A DNA stretch of 64,000 nt from Winogradskyella endarachnes (GCF_009741275.1 NZ_WOWS01000008.1:1-64000), one strand, 5' to 3'; shown: positions 1 through 9,120, counted from the stretch's first letter. The notes: generated by a model not told the origin, from the letters alone. Numbers and translations are program-made.

Positions 1-178
1 AAATAAAGCGCAATCATTAACCATGATTCTTCAATAGTATCAATCGTTTATTGCCTAAACTTTTATTATAATAACTCTAAGTGCACAATACTAATCCTAT
101 AAAAAGAAATCCCAGACTAATCCAAAGTTAATATTATAGTGTATTATCTAAATTCTATTTATTTTATAGAAACTTCAC
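1..178. other. non-coding left edge
   Basis: AT-rich stretch before the thrS promoter. A minus-strand ATG at 22-24 opens a few codons that run off the window, too little to call a gene. I see no RNA gene, repeat or clear terminator here. Confidence 0.4.
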
Positions 179-179
179 T

Positions 180-209
180 TTGTCTATTATATATATAGGT
201 TTATCTTTG
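180..209 (+). promoter_or_regulatory. thrS promoter (Bacteroidota type)
   Basis: A TATCTTTG element at 202-209 matches the Bacteroidota -7 consensus TAnnTTTG. A TTG at 180-182, 19 bases upstream, fits the -33 element. Transcription would start near 215, leaving a leader of about 20 bases before the thrS ATG at 233. Confidence 0.6.
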
Positions 210-232
210 CAAGCTAAAATTTATAACTTATA

Positions 233-2173
233 ATGATTAAAATTACTCTACCTGATGGTTCTGTTAGATCTTACGAAAAAGATATAACACCTTTTGAAGT
301 GGCGAAAGATATTAGTGAAGGATTTGCAAGAAATGTAATATCTGCTAAATTTAATAGCACAACTATAGAAATCACCACACCTTTAACCACTGATGGTAGC
401 TTAACTTTATACACCTTTAGGGATGATGCCGGAAAAAAGGCATTTTGGCACTCTTCTGCACATGTGTTGGCTCAGGCTTTGGAAGAACTATATCCTAATG
501 TAAAATTATGGGTGGGTCCTGCTATAGAAAATGGGTTTTATTATGATGTGGATTTAGAAGATGGTTCAATATCTGAGAAAGATTTCAAAGCTATAGAAAA
601 TAAAATGATTGAAATAGCTAGAGGAAAACACGATTTTAAGATGAGAAATGTTTCAAAATCTGAAGCGCTCTCCTATTATGAAGGTAAAAATAATTATAAA
701 GTAGACTTAATTAACAACCTTGAAGATGGCACAATCAGTTTTTGTGACCATTCCACATTTACTGATTTATGTCGTGGAGGCCATATTCCTAATACAGGAA
801 TTATAAAAGCTGTTAAAATATTAAGTGTTGCAGGTGCTTATTATAAAGGAGATGAAAACAATAAACAGTTAACTAGAGTTTATGGTATTTCATTTCCAAA
901 ACAAAAAGAGTTAACCGAGTATCTCCACTTATTAGAAGAAGCAAAAAAAAGAGACCATAGAAAACTTGGTAAAGAATTAGAACTTTTTACTTTTTCTCAA
1001 AGAGTTGGTCAAGGTTTACCTTTATGGTTACCAAAAGGAGCTGCTTTGCGAGAGAGATTAGAAAATTTCTTAAAAGCTGCACAAAAAAAGGCGGGTTATG
1101 AAATGGTAGTAACGCCACATATTGGGCAAAAAGAGCTTTATGAAACCTCTGGTCATTATGCTAAATACGGAGAGGATAGTTTTCAGCCTATAACAACTCC
1201 AGCTGAAGGAGAAGAATTCTTGTTAAAACCAATGAATTGCCCACATCATTGTGAAATCTATAATAGTAAACCTTTTTCATATAAAGAATTGCCAAAGCGA
1301 TTTGCAGAATTTGGTACTGTGTATAGATACGAACAAAGTGGAGAATTACATGGTTTAACTAGAGTAAGAGGGTTTACTCAAGATGATGCACATATTTTTT
1401 GTACCCCAGAACAATTAGATTCAGAATTTAAAGAGGTAATAGATTTAGTTCTTTATGTTTTTGGCTCTTTAGGCTTTGAGAACTTTACAGCACAAGTTTC
1501 ATTAAGAGATCCTGAAAACCCGGAAAAATATATAGGTACTGATGAAAACTGGGATAAAGCAGAAAAAGCAATTTTAAATGCAGCAATAGACAAAGGTTTA
1601 GATTATGTAGTTGAAACTGGCGAAGCTGCATTTTATGGACCAAAGTTAGACTTTATGGTTAAAGATGCCTTAGGAAGACAATGGCAACTAGGCACCATAC
1701 AGGTAGATTATAATTTGCCAGAACGTTTTGATCTAACTTACAAAGGTAGTGATAATGAAATGCACAGACCCGTAATGATACACCGTGCACCTTTTGGAAG
1801 TTTAGAACGTTTTGTCGCTATATTATTAGAACATACAGGTGGTAATTTCCCACTTTGGCTAATGCCAGAGCAAGCAATTATTATATCAATTAGTGAGAAA
1901 TATGAAAAATACGCCGAAAAAGTTTTAAATGTGCTAGAAAATCACGAAATTCGCGCCCTTACAGACAATAGAAATGAAACAGTGGGTAAGAAAATTCGCG
2001 AAGCAGAAATGCAAAAGTTTCCATTTATGATTATTGTAGGTGAACAAGAAGAAAAGGATGAAACAATAACAGTGCGTGAACATGGAGGAGAAGACCTTGG
2101 CACAATTACTGTTGAAGACTTTACCAAAATAGTTAATGATAGAGTAAGTAAAAGTTTAAAAACTTTTAAATAG
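233..2173 (+). CDS. thrS: threonyl-tRNA synthetase
   Basis: Class II synthetase that charges tRNA-Thr in the cytoplasm. The 646 residues show the full family layout: an N-terminal TGS domain (about 1-60), the editing domain with HxxxH at His73/His77 and CRGGH further on, the catalytic core with the zinc-binding Cys336 (in MNCPHH) and the later His of MIHRAP, and the anticodon-binding domain from about 540. Length is normal. The ATG at 233 starts directly at the TGS domain. It is the first gene of the conserved thrS-infC-rpmI-rplT cluster and has its own promoter. The next reading frame (infC) opens about 20 bases after the stop. Confidence 0.97.
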   Translation: MIKITLPDGSVRSYEKDITPFEVAKDISEGFARNVISAKFNSTTIEITTPLTTDGSLTLYTFRDDAGKKAFWHSSAHVLAQALEELYPNVKLWVGPAIENGFYYDVDLEDGSISEKDFKAIENKMIEIARGKHDFKMRNVSKSEALSYYEGKNNYKVDLINNLEDGTISFCDHSTFTDLCRGGHIPNTGIIKAVKILSVAGAYYKGDENNKQLTRVYGISFPKQKELTEYLHLLEEAKKRDHRKLGKELELFTFSQRVGQGLPLWLPKGAALRERLENFLKAAQKKAGYEMVVTPHIGQKELYETSGHYAKYGEDSFQPITTPAEGEEFLLKPMNCPHHCEIYNSKPFSYKELPKRFAEFGTVYRYEQSGELHGLTRVRGFTQDDAHIFCTPEQLDSEFKEVIDLVLYVFGSLGFENFTAQVSLRDPENPEKYIGTDENWDKAEKAILNAAIDKGLDYVVETGEAAFYGPKLDFMVKDALGRQWQLGTIQVDYNLPERFDLTYKGSDNEMHRPVMIHRAPFGSLERFVAILLEHTGGNFPLWLMPEQAIIISISEKYEKYAEKVLNVLENHEIRALTDNRNETVGKKIREAEMQKFPFMIIVGEQEEKDETITVREHGGEDLGTITVEDFTKIVNDRVSKSLKTFK

Positions 2174-2193
2174 ATAAATAAAGTTTAATTTAA

Positions 2194-2760
2194 ATTACAG
2201 AAGCCATAGCAATACGTAGAAACAGAAAGAACTATAATAGACGTGTATCTCAAGAAGATAAGCACCGTATTAATTCTAAAATCAGATCTGAAGAAGTAAG
2301 ACTAGTCGGAGACAATGTAGAAATAGGAGTTTACCCTATAAAAAAGGCATTGTTAATAGCTGACGAACAAGGTTTAGATCTTGTTGAGATTTCGCCAAAT
2401 GCGACACCTCCTGTTTGTAAAGTTATGGATTATAAAAAATTCCTTTACGAACAGAAGAAAAGAGAAAAAGCGTTAAAATCTAAAGCAACTAAAGTTGTAG
2501 TAAAAGAAATTCGTTTTGGTCCTCAAACAGATGATCACGATTACGAATTTAAAAAGAAACACGCTGAGAAATTCTTAAAAGACGGCGCAAAGTTAAAAGC
2601 CTTTGTATTCTTTAAAGGAAGATCCATTGTATTTAAAGAACAAGGACAGATTTTATTATTAAAACTTGCCCAAGATCTTGAAGAATATGGAAAAGTAGAA
2701 CAAATGCCTAAACTAGAAGGAAAGCGAATGATAATGTTCATTGCACCTAAAAAGAAATAA
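2194..2760 (+). CDS. infC: translation initiation factor IF-3, non-ATG start
   Basis: IF-3 binds the 30S subunit and checks initiator tRNA and start codon. The protein shows the N-domain ([25 protein letters not shown]), lysine-rich linker (YEQKKREK) and C-domain ([26 protein letters not shown]). The first ATG/GTG/TTG in frame is the TTG at 2350, but that would delete conserved N-domain sequence which is plainly encoded upstream ([20 protein letters not shown]). An in-frame TAA at 2191-2193 closes the frame, so the start must be ATT at 2194 or ATA at 2206 (giving an AIRRN-type N-terminus); coordinates use the longer option. E. coli infC also uses a rare AUU start, which allows IF-3 to limit its own translation; the same control is inferred here. 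Confidence 0.93.
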   Translation: MTEAIAIRRNRKNYNRRVSQEDKHRINSKIRSEEVRLVGDNVEIGVYPIKKALLIADEQGLDLVEISPNATPPVCKVMDYKKFLYEQKKREKALKSKATKVVVKEIRFGPQTDDHDYEFKKKHAEKFLKDGAKLKAFVFFKGRSIVFKEQGQILLLKLAQDLEEYGKVEQMPKLEGKRMIMFIAPKKK

Positions 2761-2823
2761 AATCGCTGAACTAATTATTCAGCAATACGATAATAAGCGA
2801 AACGTAATATAAAAGAGGACAAA

Positions 2824-3021
2824 ATGCCTAAAATGAAAACAAAATCGAGTGCTAAGAAACGTTTTAAACTAACTGGCACTGGTAAGATAAAAAGAAAGCA
2901 TGCTTTTAAGAGTCATATTTTGACAAAAAAATCTAAAAAGCGTAAGCTAGCGTTAACTCATGATGCATTAGTTGATAAAGCAGATGAGAACAATATTAAA
3001 ACAATGTTACGTTTAAAGTAA
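2824..3021 (+). CDS. rpmI: 50S ribosomal protein L35
   Basis: Small basic protein of the large ribosomal subunit, 65 residues, the usual length. It begins [14 protein letters not shown], the family signature, and carries the conserved [24 protein letters not shown] core. It lies between infC and rplT in the order known from most bacteria. The 63-base gap after infC holds a short hairpin (GCTGAA/TTCAGC at 2765-2783), and GAGGA lies just before the ATG. Confidence 0.97.
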   Translation: MPKMKTKSSAKKRFKLTGTGKIKRKHAFKSHILTKKSKKRKLALTHDALVDKADENNIKTMLRLK

Positions 3022-3124
3022 TAATGTTTTAGTCGGTTAAAACAATTTATAAACCCTGGAGTTAGGCAAAATTATTTAGCAAGTGTCATAAACTGACCGC
3101 CTACTACAAAAAAACAATTTAGAA

Positions 3125-3469
3125 ATGCCAAGATCAGTAAATTCAGTAGCAAAGAGAGCCAGAAGAAAAAAGGTTCTTAAGCAAGCAAAAGGTTACTTCG
3201 GAAGACGTAAAAACGTTTGGACAGTAGCAAAAAATGCGGTTGACAAAGCGATGCAATACTCGTACAGAGACCGTAGAAATAAAAAGAGAACATTTCGTTC
3301 GTTATGGATTATGCGTATTAACGCAGGTGCAAGACAACATGGGATGAGCTATTCAAAATTTATGGGAGGATTAAAAGCTAACAATATTGACTTAAACCGT
3401 AAGGTTTTAGCTGATTTAGCAATGAATCACCCAGAAGCTTTTGAAGCTATTATAAACAAAGTTAAATAA
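3125..3469 (+). CDS. rplT: 50S ribosomal protein L20
   Basis: Early-assembly protein of the large subunit, 114 residues, normal length. The start [15 protein letters not shown] and the internal RDRRNKKR and [14 protein letters not shown] are diagnostic. In Firmicutes and Enterobacteria L20 represses its own operon; here the 103-base space between rpmI and rplT is longer than expected for two co-translated ribosomal genes and might carry such a control. A strong terminator follows at 3507-3541, ending the operon. Confidence 0.97.
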   Translation: MPRSVNSVAKRARRKKVLKQAKGYFGRRKNVWTVAKNAVDKAMQYSYRDRRNKKRTFRSLWIMRINAGARQHGMSYSKFMGGLKANNIDLNRKVLADLAMNHPEAFEAIINKVK

Positions 3470-3506
3470 GGCTTTTAGCCAAATTAATAACAACATTTCG
3501 CTTATA

Positions 3507-3541
3507 AAATCCGGTTCATTAATTTGAATCGGATTTTTTAT
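3507..3541 (+). terminator. terminator of the thrS-rplT operon
   Basis: Inverted repeat AAATCCGGTTC / GAATCGGATTT (11 pairs with one G-T pair) around an 8-base loop, followed by a T-rich tail. It sits 37 bases after the rplT stop. The 5' extension of the next open frame runs through it, which argues for the later ATG at 3572 as that gene's start. Confidence 0.85.
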
Positions 3542-3571
3542 TTTAACATATTAGTTTTAAAAGCTCTACAT

Positions 3572-4375
3572 ATGAAACATATAAAAATGATAGTTACTGA
3601 CATGGATGGAACACTATTAAACTCTAATCACAAGGTTAGTAAACGTTTCTTTAAAATATTTGAACATCTACAGCAACATAACATCTTGTTTGTTGCCGCA
3701 AGTGGACGACCATATTATAGTATTGTTGAGAAATTAAAATCAATAAAAAAAGATATTACAATAGTTGTTGAAAATGGAGGTTTGATTATAAAGGATGAAA
3801 ACGTCATTCTCGCTCACACTTTAAATTTTAATACATTACGCCAATTATATAATTTAGTGATTAATATTAATGACACCTACCCTATCTTTTGTTCAAAGGA
3901 TAAAGCATTTATTCTTAAAACCAATGATAGAATGATTGAAACCTTTTCTGAATACTATTCTGACTACACAATTATAGACTCATTAGACGATATAAATAAA
4001 GACATTATTAAAATAGCTTTATATCACAGTTTAAATTCTGAAGAACATATTTTTCCATATGTATCACATTTAAGTCCAGAATTAAGTGTTGTTGTATCAG
4101 GTAACAATTGGGTAGATATATCTGAGGCTAAAACAAATAAAGGCTATGCAATTACGTTAATACAGAAGCATTATGGAATATCTCCAGAAGAGACTATGGC
4201 TTTTGGCGATTACAATAATGATTTGGAATTATTGAAATGTGCTAAGTATAGTTATGCAATGGCAAATGCCCATTCAAATGTTAAGGCTATTGCTAATTTT
4301 GAAACTTTGAGCAATGACAATTTTGGAGTAGAGATGGTATTAGAGAAATTAATTTCCGAACGCAGTTATAACTAA
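3572..4375 (+). CDS. Cof-type HAD hydrolase
   Basis: Haloacid dehalogenase-superfamily phosphatase of the Cof (type IIB cap) subfamily, 267 residues, probably acting on small sugar phosphates or FMN-like metabolites. Seen in the sequence: nucleophile motif TDMDGTLL near the N-terminus, SGRP (motif II), a lysine in the KGYAI context (motif III) and GDYNND (motif IV). The open frame reaches back to TTG at 3524, but those codons lie in the upstream terminator, so the ATG at 3572 is chosen. The end overlaps the convergent YjbQ gene by 27 bases. The substrate cannot be told from sequence. Confidence 0.9.
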   Translation: MKHIKMIVTDMDGTLLNSNHKVSKRFFKIFEHLQQHNILFVAASGRPYYSIVEKLKSIKKDITIVVENGGLIIKDENVILAHTLNFNTLRQLYNLVININDTYPIFCSKDKAFILKTNDRMIETFSEYYSDYTIIDSLDDINKDIIKIALYHSLNSEEHIFPYVSHLSPELSVVVSGNNWVDISEAKTNKGYAITLIQKHYGISPEETMAFGDYNNDLELLKCAKYSYAMANAHSNVKAIANFETLSNDNFGVEMVLEKLISERSYN

Positions 4376-4771
4376 ATTTCTTCCTCTAGCGTTATTTCTA
4401 TGTTCACATAGATAAATACCTTGCCAAATTCCTAAGTTTAATTTACCATTTGTTATTGGAATAATCACGGAATGCCCCATTAATGATGCCTTTATATGTG
4501 CTGGCATATCATCTAATCCTTCAAACGTATGTTTATAATAAGGTTGGTTTTCAGGAACCATTTTATTCATGTGACTTTCAAAATCTAATCTTACAGTATA
4601 ATCAGCGTTCTCGTTTATAGTTAAACCTGCAGATGTGTGTTTAATAAAGACTTGAAATTGCCCTATCTTAAACTTACAAATTTCAGGCATTACACTTAGA
4701 ACATCATCTGTTATTATATGAAAACCTCTAGAATAAGGCTGAAGTCTAATTTCTTTCTGAAAGAATTCCAT
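4349..4771 (-). CDS. YjbQ/UPF0047 family protein
   Basis: Small 140-residue beta-rich protein of the YjbQ family (secondary thiamine-phosphate synthase-like). Family marks: FIKHTSAGLTINENAD, the MPAHIKASLMGHS stretch and the C-terminal LGIWQGIYLCEHR. Some homologues show weak thiamine-phosphate synthase activity, but the true role is not established. It converges on and overlaps the HAD gene by 27 bases, so both stop regions share sequence. The decayed EF-hand gene lies immediately upstream on the same strand. Confidence 0.9.
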   Translation of the reverse strand: MEFFQKEIRLQPYSRGFHIITDDVLSVMPEICKFKIGQFQVFIKHTSAGLTINENADYTVRLDFESHMNKMVPENQPYYKHTFEGLDDMPAHIKASLMGHSVIIPITNGKLNLGIWQGIYLCEHRNNARGRNLVITAFGN

Positions 4772-4798
4772 ATCATTTAAGTTATATTCACTACAATA

Positions 4799-5068
4799 TT
4801 ACTCTGAAATTTGATTAATTGCTAATAAAAATTCTTCCTAATTAACAAGTTCATCACCATCTTGATCATAACCTTCAATTAGCTTTGAAGACACCTTACC
4901 ACGAATAAAACCATTAATTTCAGCTTTTTTTTAAAATTTTACGATTTCTTTCTTATTTAAAGTACCATTTCCATCCTTATCAAAAAAGTTAAAGGCGCAT
5001 TCTGGTGTTTCAAAATGACTAGTAAATAGAATTTGAATTTTACTGACAACAGCTTTTTTAGTAGTCAT
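4799..5068 (-). pseudogene. EF-hand protein gene broken by two stop codons
   Basis: Reading the minus strand from the ATG at 5068 gives a 90-codon frame ending in TAA at 4799-4801, interrupted by TAA at codon 46 (4931-4933) and TAG at codon 77 (4838-4840). On either side lie two textbook EF-hand loops in one frame: DKDGNGTLNKKE (Asp30-Glu41) and DQDGDELVN-stop-EE (Asp68-Glu79), with normal spacing. Each stop is one base from a sense codon that suits the position (TTA Leu, TGG Trp). No frameshift is needed. It would have followed the secreted protein gene ending at 5093. I read this as a recently inactivated calcium-binding protein; sequencing error cannot be excluded, but two separate errors are unlikely. 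Confidence 0.8.
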
Positions 5069-5092
5069 AAAGTTTTGATTTCAACTCTTAAA

Positions 5093-6358
5093 TTAAGTTT
5101 TCTGCTTCTTCTTTTTAGCAGCAGGAAATAATACATTATTTAAGATTAAACGGTAGCCTGGTGATGTTGGGTGAAGGTCTAATTCGGTTTTTGGGTCTCC
5201 TACTCTATGTGTATAATCTTCTGGGTCATGACCACCATAAAATGTAAAAAAACCTTTTCCTTTTATGCCATGTATGTATTTTGCCTCACCATTTGTTCTG
5301 TTTTCTCCCATTACTAAAACATTAGATTTAATCTCTTCTCTTGTAAAAGATGTGGTTTGTCCCATAAAACCTTTAACTAAAGCTGTGTGGTTTTGAGTTA
5401 ACATCGTTGGTATTGGATCCCACTTAGCCGAATATTCCATTAAAGAAAAATAATCAGTTGTTTTAGGGATTTTACGTTTTTGAGTCATATCTATCGAAGA
5501 AAACTCGTAAACGTTTGGGCTTCTTTCTAATGTAAAATCTTTGAAAGCAAACGTTGGTGAATAATCTATTTTAGATTGATAACCTGGATCGCTAGCATCA
5601 CCATCAAACATTGGCTCACAAATATCTACACCTTCTGCAGATAATGCTATATCAAAACTATCCGTTGCAGAACACATGGCAAACATAAAACCACCTCCTA
5701 CTACATAATCTCTAATTTTTAAGGCGACTGCTAATTTCTCTTCGGACACTTTAGAATAACCTAATTTATTTGCTAAGGCTTCCGCATTATTCTTTTCTTC
5801 TATATACCAAGCTGCGGAACGGTATGTTCTATAAAATTTACCGTATTGACCTGTAAAGTCTTCATGATGTAAGTGCAACCAATCGTAAAGTAACAATTCA
5901 TCATTTAAAACCTCTTCATCATAGATAGTTTCATAAGGAATTTCTGCATAAGTTAAAACCATAGTAACTGCATCATCCCAAGGTTGTTTTCCGTTAGGTG
6001 TATAAACTGCTATTTTAGGTGCTTTTTCTAATACTACCGCTTCTTGATTAACTGAAGGGCTAGCAATATCTTTTAGTATTTTTTCTACTTGACTATTAGA
6101 AATTACTTCAAATGATACACCTCTAATTTGACATTCTCTCTGAATTATTTCTGCATCTGGTAATAAAAAAGAGCCTCCTCTATAATTTAATAGCCATTTT
6201 ACTTTAAGCTCTCTTTCTAGTGTCCAATAGGTTACACCATACGCTTTTAAATGATTTTTTTGTGTTTCGGCATCCATTGGTATTAGTATATAAGATGCAT
6301 AAGTCTTTATACTTAACAGCAATAAAAAACTGAATATTATAATTTTTTTCAATTTCAT
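5093..6358 (-). CDS. secreted protein with class I amidotransferase-like fold
   Basis: A 421-residue protein with an N-terminal signal peptide (LKKIIIFSFLLLLSIKTYA), so exported. It contains GGSFLLPDAEI, PKIAVYTPNGKQPWDDAV and VGGGFMFAMCSATDSFD, where the Gly-rich turn and Cys resemble the nucleophile elbow of class I glutamine amidotransferase-like proteins. The C-terminus KGKGFFTFYGGHDPEDYTHRVGDP with later YRLILNNVLFPA resembles the GATase1/ThuA-type end. Homologues in Flavobacteria are often labelled asparagine synthetase B; I see no ATP-pyrophosphatase domain or N-terminal Cys, so that name looks wrong. Function unknown; a periplasmic hydrolase is possible. The EF-hand pseudogene follows 24 bases downstream. 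Confidence 0.7.
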   Translation of the reverse strand: MKLKKIIIFSFLLLLSIKTYASYILIPMDAETQKNHLKAYGVTYWTLERELKVKWLLNYRGGSFLLPDAEIIQRECQIRGVSFEVISNSQVEKILKDIASPSVNQEAVVLEKAPKIAVYTPNGKQPWDDAVTMVLTYAEIPYETIYDEEVLNDELLLYDWLHLHHEDFTGQYGKFYRTYRSAAWYIEEKNNAEALANKLGYSKVSEEKLAVALKIRDYVVGGGFMFAMCSATDSFDIALSAEGVDICEPMFDGDASDPGYQSKIDYSPTFAFKDFTLERSPNVYEFSSIDMTQKRKIPKTTDYFSLMEYSAKWDPIPTMLTQNHTALVKGFMGQTTSFTREEIKSNVLVMGENRTNGEAKYIHGIKGKGFFTFYGGHDPEDYTHRVGDPKTELDLHPTSPGYRLILNNVLFPAAKKKKQKT

Positions 6359-6478
6359 TAATATTTAACGAAATATAACTATTATTTAGTCTATAACTAT
6401 AGATTTTATCATTCTTTTAAGAGGACAGAAATGAAACTTGTTACAAATTAAATTTCTTAAAACTTTTTATTTCTCTAT

Positions 6479-7513
6479 TTAATCGAATTGAGATTCATTA
6501 CCAGAGAGTAAGCTTGCGATAAGTTTAGTACCTTCAAACTGTTCTAAAATAATTTTTATAAAAACGGTTATTGGTATTGCCATAATTAAACCTGGAATTC
6601 CCCAAAGGAAGCCCCAAAACATCAGCATTACCAATACTGCAATAACATTTATAGAAAATGATTTTCCCATAAAAATTGGTTCTAATATTGCTCCAAATGT
6701 TACTTGCACCATTGATATAGCAACAATAAAGAAAAACAAAGTACTTGTTGGGTCTAGTTCTACAAATGCAAAAATTGACAATAATATTACAGAAATAAAG
6801 GAACCAACCATTTGAACAAAGTTTATAGCAAATGCAAATAATCCCCAAAATATAGGAAAACTAACATCAAAAAACACACACATTAAACCTGTAAACAAGC
6901 CCGTTAATGCACTGACCAAAAACTTCACTTTAATGAATTTAATTAAATCATTCTCTATCTTCATAAACGTTTTTACAGAAGTATGTTTGCGTTTTAATAT
7001 GGTATTATTTAGTAGTTTATGAACATTAATAGATTCTGCAAGCCAGAGTACTACAAAGAATACTGTCATTAACAAACCCGTAAGAAATGAATTTAAAAAA
7101 CCTAAGGTAGAACCCAGATTATCCTTAGCAAAAAATTGACCAATAAAGCTATGCTCTTGTTCAAATTCTATTCCAAAATTATCGAATAAATAAACCTTTA
7201 AGTCTGCTAATTTTAACTCTGCTTTAGATAAAAACTCAGTGTTATTAGCCAAAATTTGTCTACTAGATAATTGTATTAATTCTACACCTATTTTTAGACC
7301 AATTGATACCAAAAGCAACACAATAATTATACTTACTACTTTAGGTATATTTCTTCTACTAAGCCATCTCATAATTGGCAAAAATAGTAGAGCTATAAAC
7401 ATTGAAAAAATCAATGGTATAAAAATAAATGAGAGAATCTTTAGTAAATAAAATACTAAAGGAACCGCTATAATTAGCAATAAAATATTAGTGGTACGTC
7501 TTTGATCTAACAT
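6479..7513 (-). CDS. AI-2E family (PerM-like) permease
   Basis: Inner-membrane protein of 344 residues with about seven to eight hydrophobic segments. The layout fits the AI-2E transporter/PerM family: an N-terminal pair of helices (LLLIIAVPLVFYLLKILSF), a soluble central part, and the C-terminal GAILEPIFMGKSFSINVIAV plus FWGFLWGIPGLIMAIP, a family signature. The named role (autoinducer-2 export) was shown for one E. coli member; other members export ions or have no known cargo, so the substrate is left open. A CAAAGATA at 7542-7549 (TATCTTTG on the minus strand) is a likely promoter element 30 bases upstream. Confidence 0.88.
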   Translation of the reverse strand: MLDQRRTTNILLLIIAVPLVFYLLKILSFIFIPLIFSMFIALLFLPIMRWLSRRNIPKVVSIIIVLLLVSIGLKIGVELIQLSSRQILANNTEFLSKAELKLADLKVYLFDNFGIEFEQEHSFIGQFFAKDNLGSTLGFLNSFLTGLLMTVFFVVLWLAESINVHKLLNNTILKRKHTSVKTFMKIENDLIKFIKVKFLVSALTGLFTGLMCVFFDVSFPIFWGLFAFAINFVQMVGSFISVILLSIFAFVELDPTSTLFFFIVAISMVQVTFGAILEPIFMGKSFSINVIAVLVMLMFWGFLWGIPGLIMAIPITVFIKIILEQFEGTKLIASLLSGNESQFD

Positions 7514-7584
7514 GAGACAGATTTGGATTTTAATAAGCTGTCAAAGATAGGTTAAATTACCTATTTATATTCCTTAAAAAGTTG

Positions 7585-9120
7585 TTAAAAAGGAACTCCA
7601 TCATCTTCTGGAGCATCAAAAGCATCAGAAGGAGAAATAAAACTATCTGGTGTAAAAGTATTATCATTTGCAGCTTCATTCATTTTAGAATGATATTCTT
7701 CTCCAAAAGGCGTGTCGAAATCATCTAAATTATCAAATTTACCTAAATGACCTAAGAACTTTAATCTAATGTTTTCTAAACCACCATTTCTATGTTTTGC
7801 TACAATAAATTCACCTTGTCCTGCTGTTGGAGAACGTTCTTCATCATCCCATTCATCAATTTTATAATATTCTGGTCTGTATATGAAGGATACAATATCT
7901 GCATCTTGCTCAATTGCCCCAGATTCACGTAAATCAGATAATAAAGGTCTTTTACTACCACCACGGGTTTCTACAGCTCGAGATAACTGTGATAATGCTA
8001 TAACTGGTACATTTAATTCTTTAGCTAATGCTTTTAAGTTACGCGAAATCATGGATATTTCTTGTTCTCGATTACCTCCTTTTTGACTGCCACCGGCTGT
8101 CATTAACTGCAAGTAATCTATCATAATCATTTTTATTCCGTATTGCGATGCTAAACGACGTGCTTTTGCTCTTAAATCGAAAATAGATAACGAAGGTGTA
8201 TCATCTATAAATAATGGCGCTTTTTCTAAAGTTTTAACTTTTACGTTAAGTTGTTCCCACTCGTGTTTTTCTAATTTTCCTGTTCTTAATTTTTCTGAGG
8301 ACAAGCCAGTTTCACTAGATATTAAACGTGTAATTAACTGTACCGATGACATTTCTAAGGAGAAAAATGCTACAGGTGTATTAGTGTTAACTGCAATGTT
8401 TCTTGCCATTGTAAGGGTAAACGCTGTTTTACCCATACCAGGACGAGCCGCTACAATTACTAAATCTGAAGGCTGCCAACCAGATGTTAATTTATCTAAT
8501 TTATCAAAACCAGAAGCAATACCGCTCATTCCTTCTTTATTAGAAATCTCTTCAATCTTTTTCTTGGCTTGTATTACTAAACTTTGTGCAGATTCAGTAG
8601 ATTTCTTTACATTGCCTTGGGTGACCTCATACAATTTAGCCTCAGCTGTGTCTAAAAGGTCAAAAACATCTTTAGTTTCATCATAAGCTTCCTCAATTAT
8701 TTCGTTTGAAATTTTAATCAAACTTCTTTGAATAAACTTTTGAAGAATTATACGTGCATGAAACTCAATATGCGCAGATGATGATACACGTTGGGTTAAT
8801 GAAATAAGATAAAAATCACCTCCTATAACATCAAGTTTCTGGTCTTTTTTTAATTGGCTAGATACGGTTAATAAATCTATAGGTTCGCTGTTTTCAAACA
8901 ACTTAAAAATAGATTCAAAGATAAATTTATGTGCTTCTTTATAAAATGCATCTGGACTTAAAATATCAATAACCTCATCAACACCTTTCTTATCAATCAT
9001 CATAGCGCCAAGTACAACTTCTTCTAAATCAGTTGCTTGAGGCGGTATCTTACCTTTCTCTAAATTAATTAGAGTACTTTTATCTACTTTATAGCCAGTT
9101 AATGGATTGGGTTGTTTCAT
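7585..9120 (-). CDS. dnaB: replicative DNA helicase
   Basis: Hexameric 5'-3' helicase that unwinds the replication fork. The 511-residue protein has the N-terminal primase-interacting domain (QATDLEEVVLGAMMID), the linker, and the RecA-like motor with Walker A (ARPGMGKTAF), Walker B (MIMIDYLQLM) and the RESGAIEQDADIV arginine-finger region. The open frame begins at TTG 9129, but the ATG at 9120 (KQPNPLTG) is chosen as the usual start. The C-terminal tail is acidic and low in complexity, as is common in Bacteroidota. No intein insertion is present, which is worth stating because dnaB is a frequent intein host. Confidence 0.97.
   Translation of the reverse strand: MKQPNPLTGYKVDKSTLINLEKGKIPPQATDLEEVVLGAMMIDKKGVDEVIDILSPDAFYKEAHKFIFESIFKLFENSEPIDLLTVSSQLKKDQKLDVIGGDFYLISLTQRVSSSAHIEFHARIILQKFIQRSLIKISNEIIEEAYDETKDVFDLLDTAEAKLYEVTQGNVKKSTESAQSLVIQAKKKIEEISNKEGMSGIASGFDKLDKLTSGWQPSDLVIVAARPGMGKTAFTLTMARNIAVNTNTPVAFFSLEMSSVQLITRLISSETGLSSEKLRTGKLEKHEWEQLNVKVKTLEKAPLFIDDTPSLSIFDLRAKARRLASQYGIKMIMIDYLQLMTAGGSQKGGNREQEISMISRNLKALAKELNVPVIALSQLSRAVETRGGSKRPLLSDLRESGAIEQDADIVSFIYRPEYYKIDEWDDEERSPTAGQGEFIVAKHRNGGLENIRLKFLGHLGKFDNLDDFDTPFGEEYHSKMNEAANDNTFTPDSFISPSDAFDAPEDDGVPF

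Noticed and set aside
6534-6848. 104-codon open frame inside the AI-2E permease gene
   Set aside because: Same strand, different frame, low-complexity Cys/Tyr-rich translation; a shadow of the permease gene.
7585-9120. Intein in dnaB
   Set aside because: The Walker and downstream motifs run without insertion and the length is normal.
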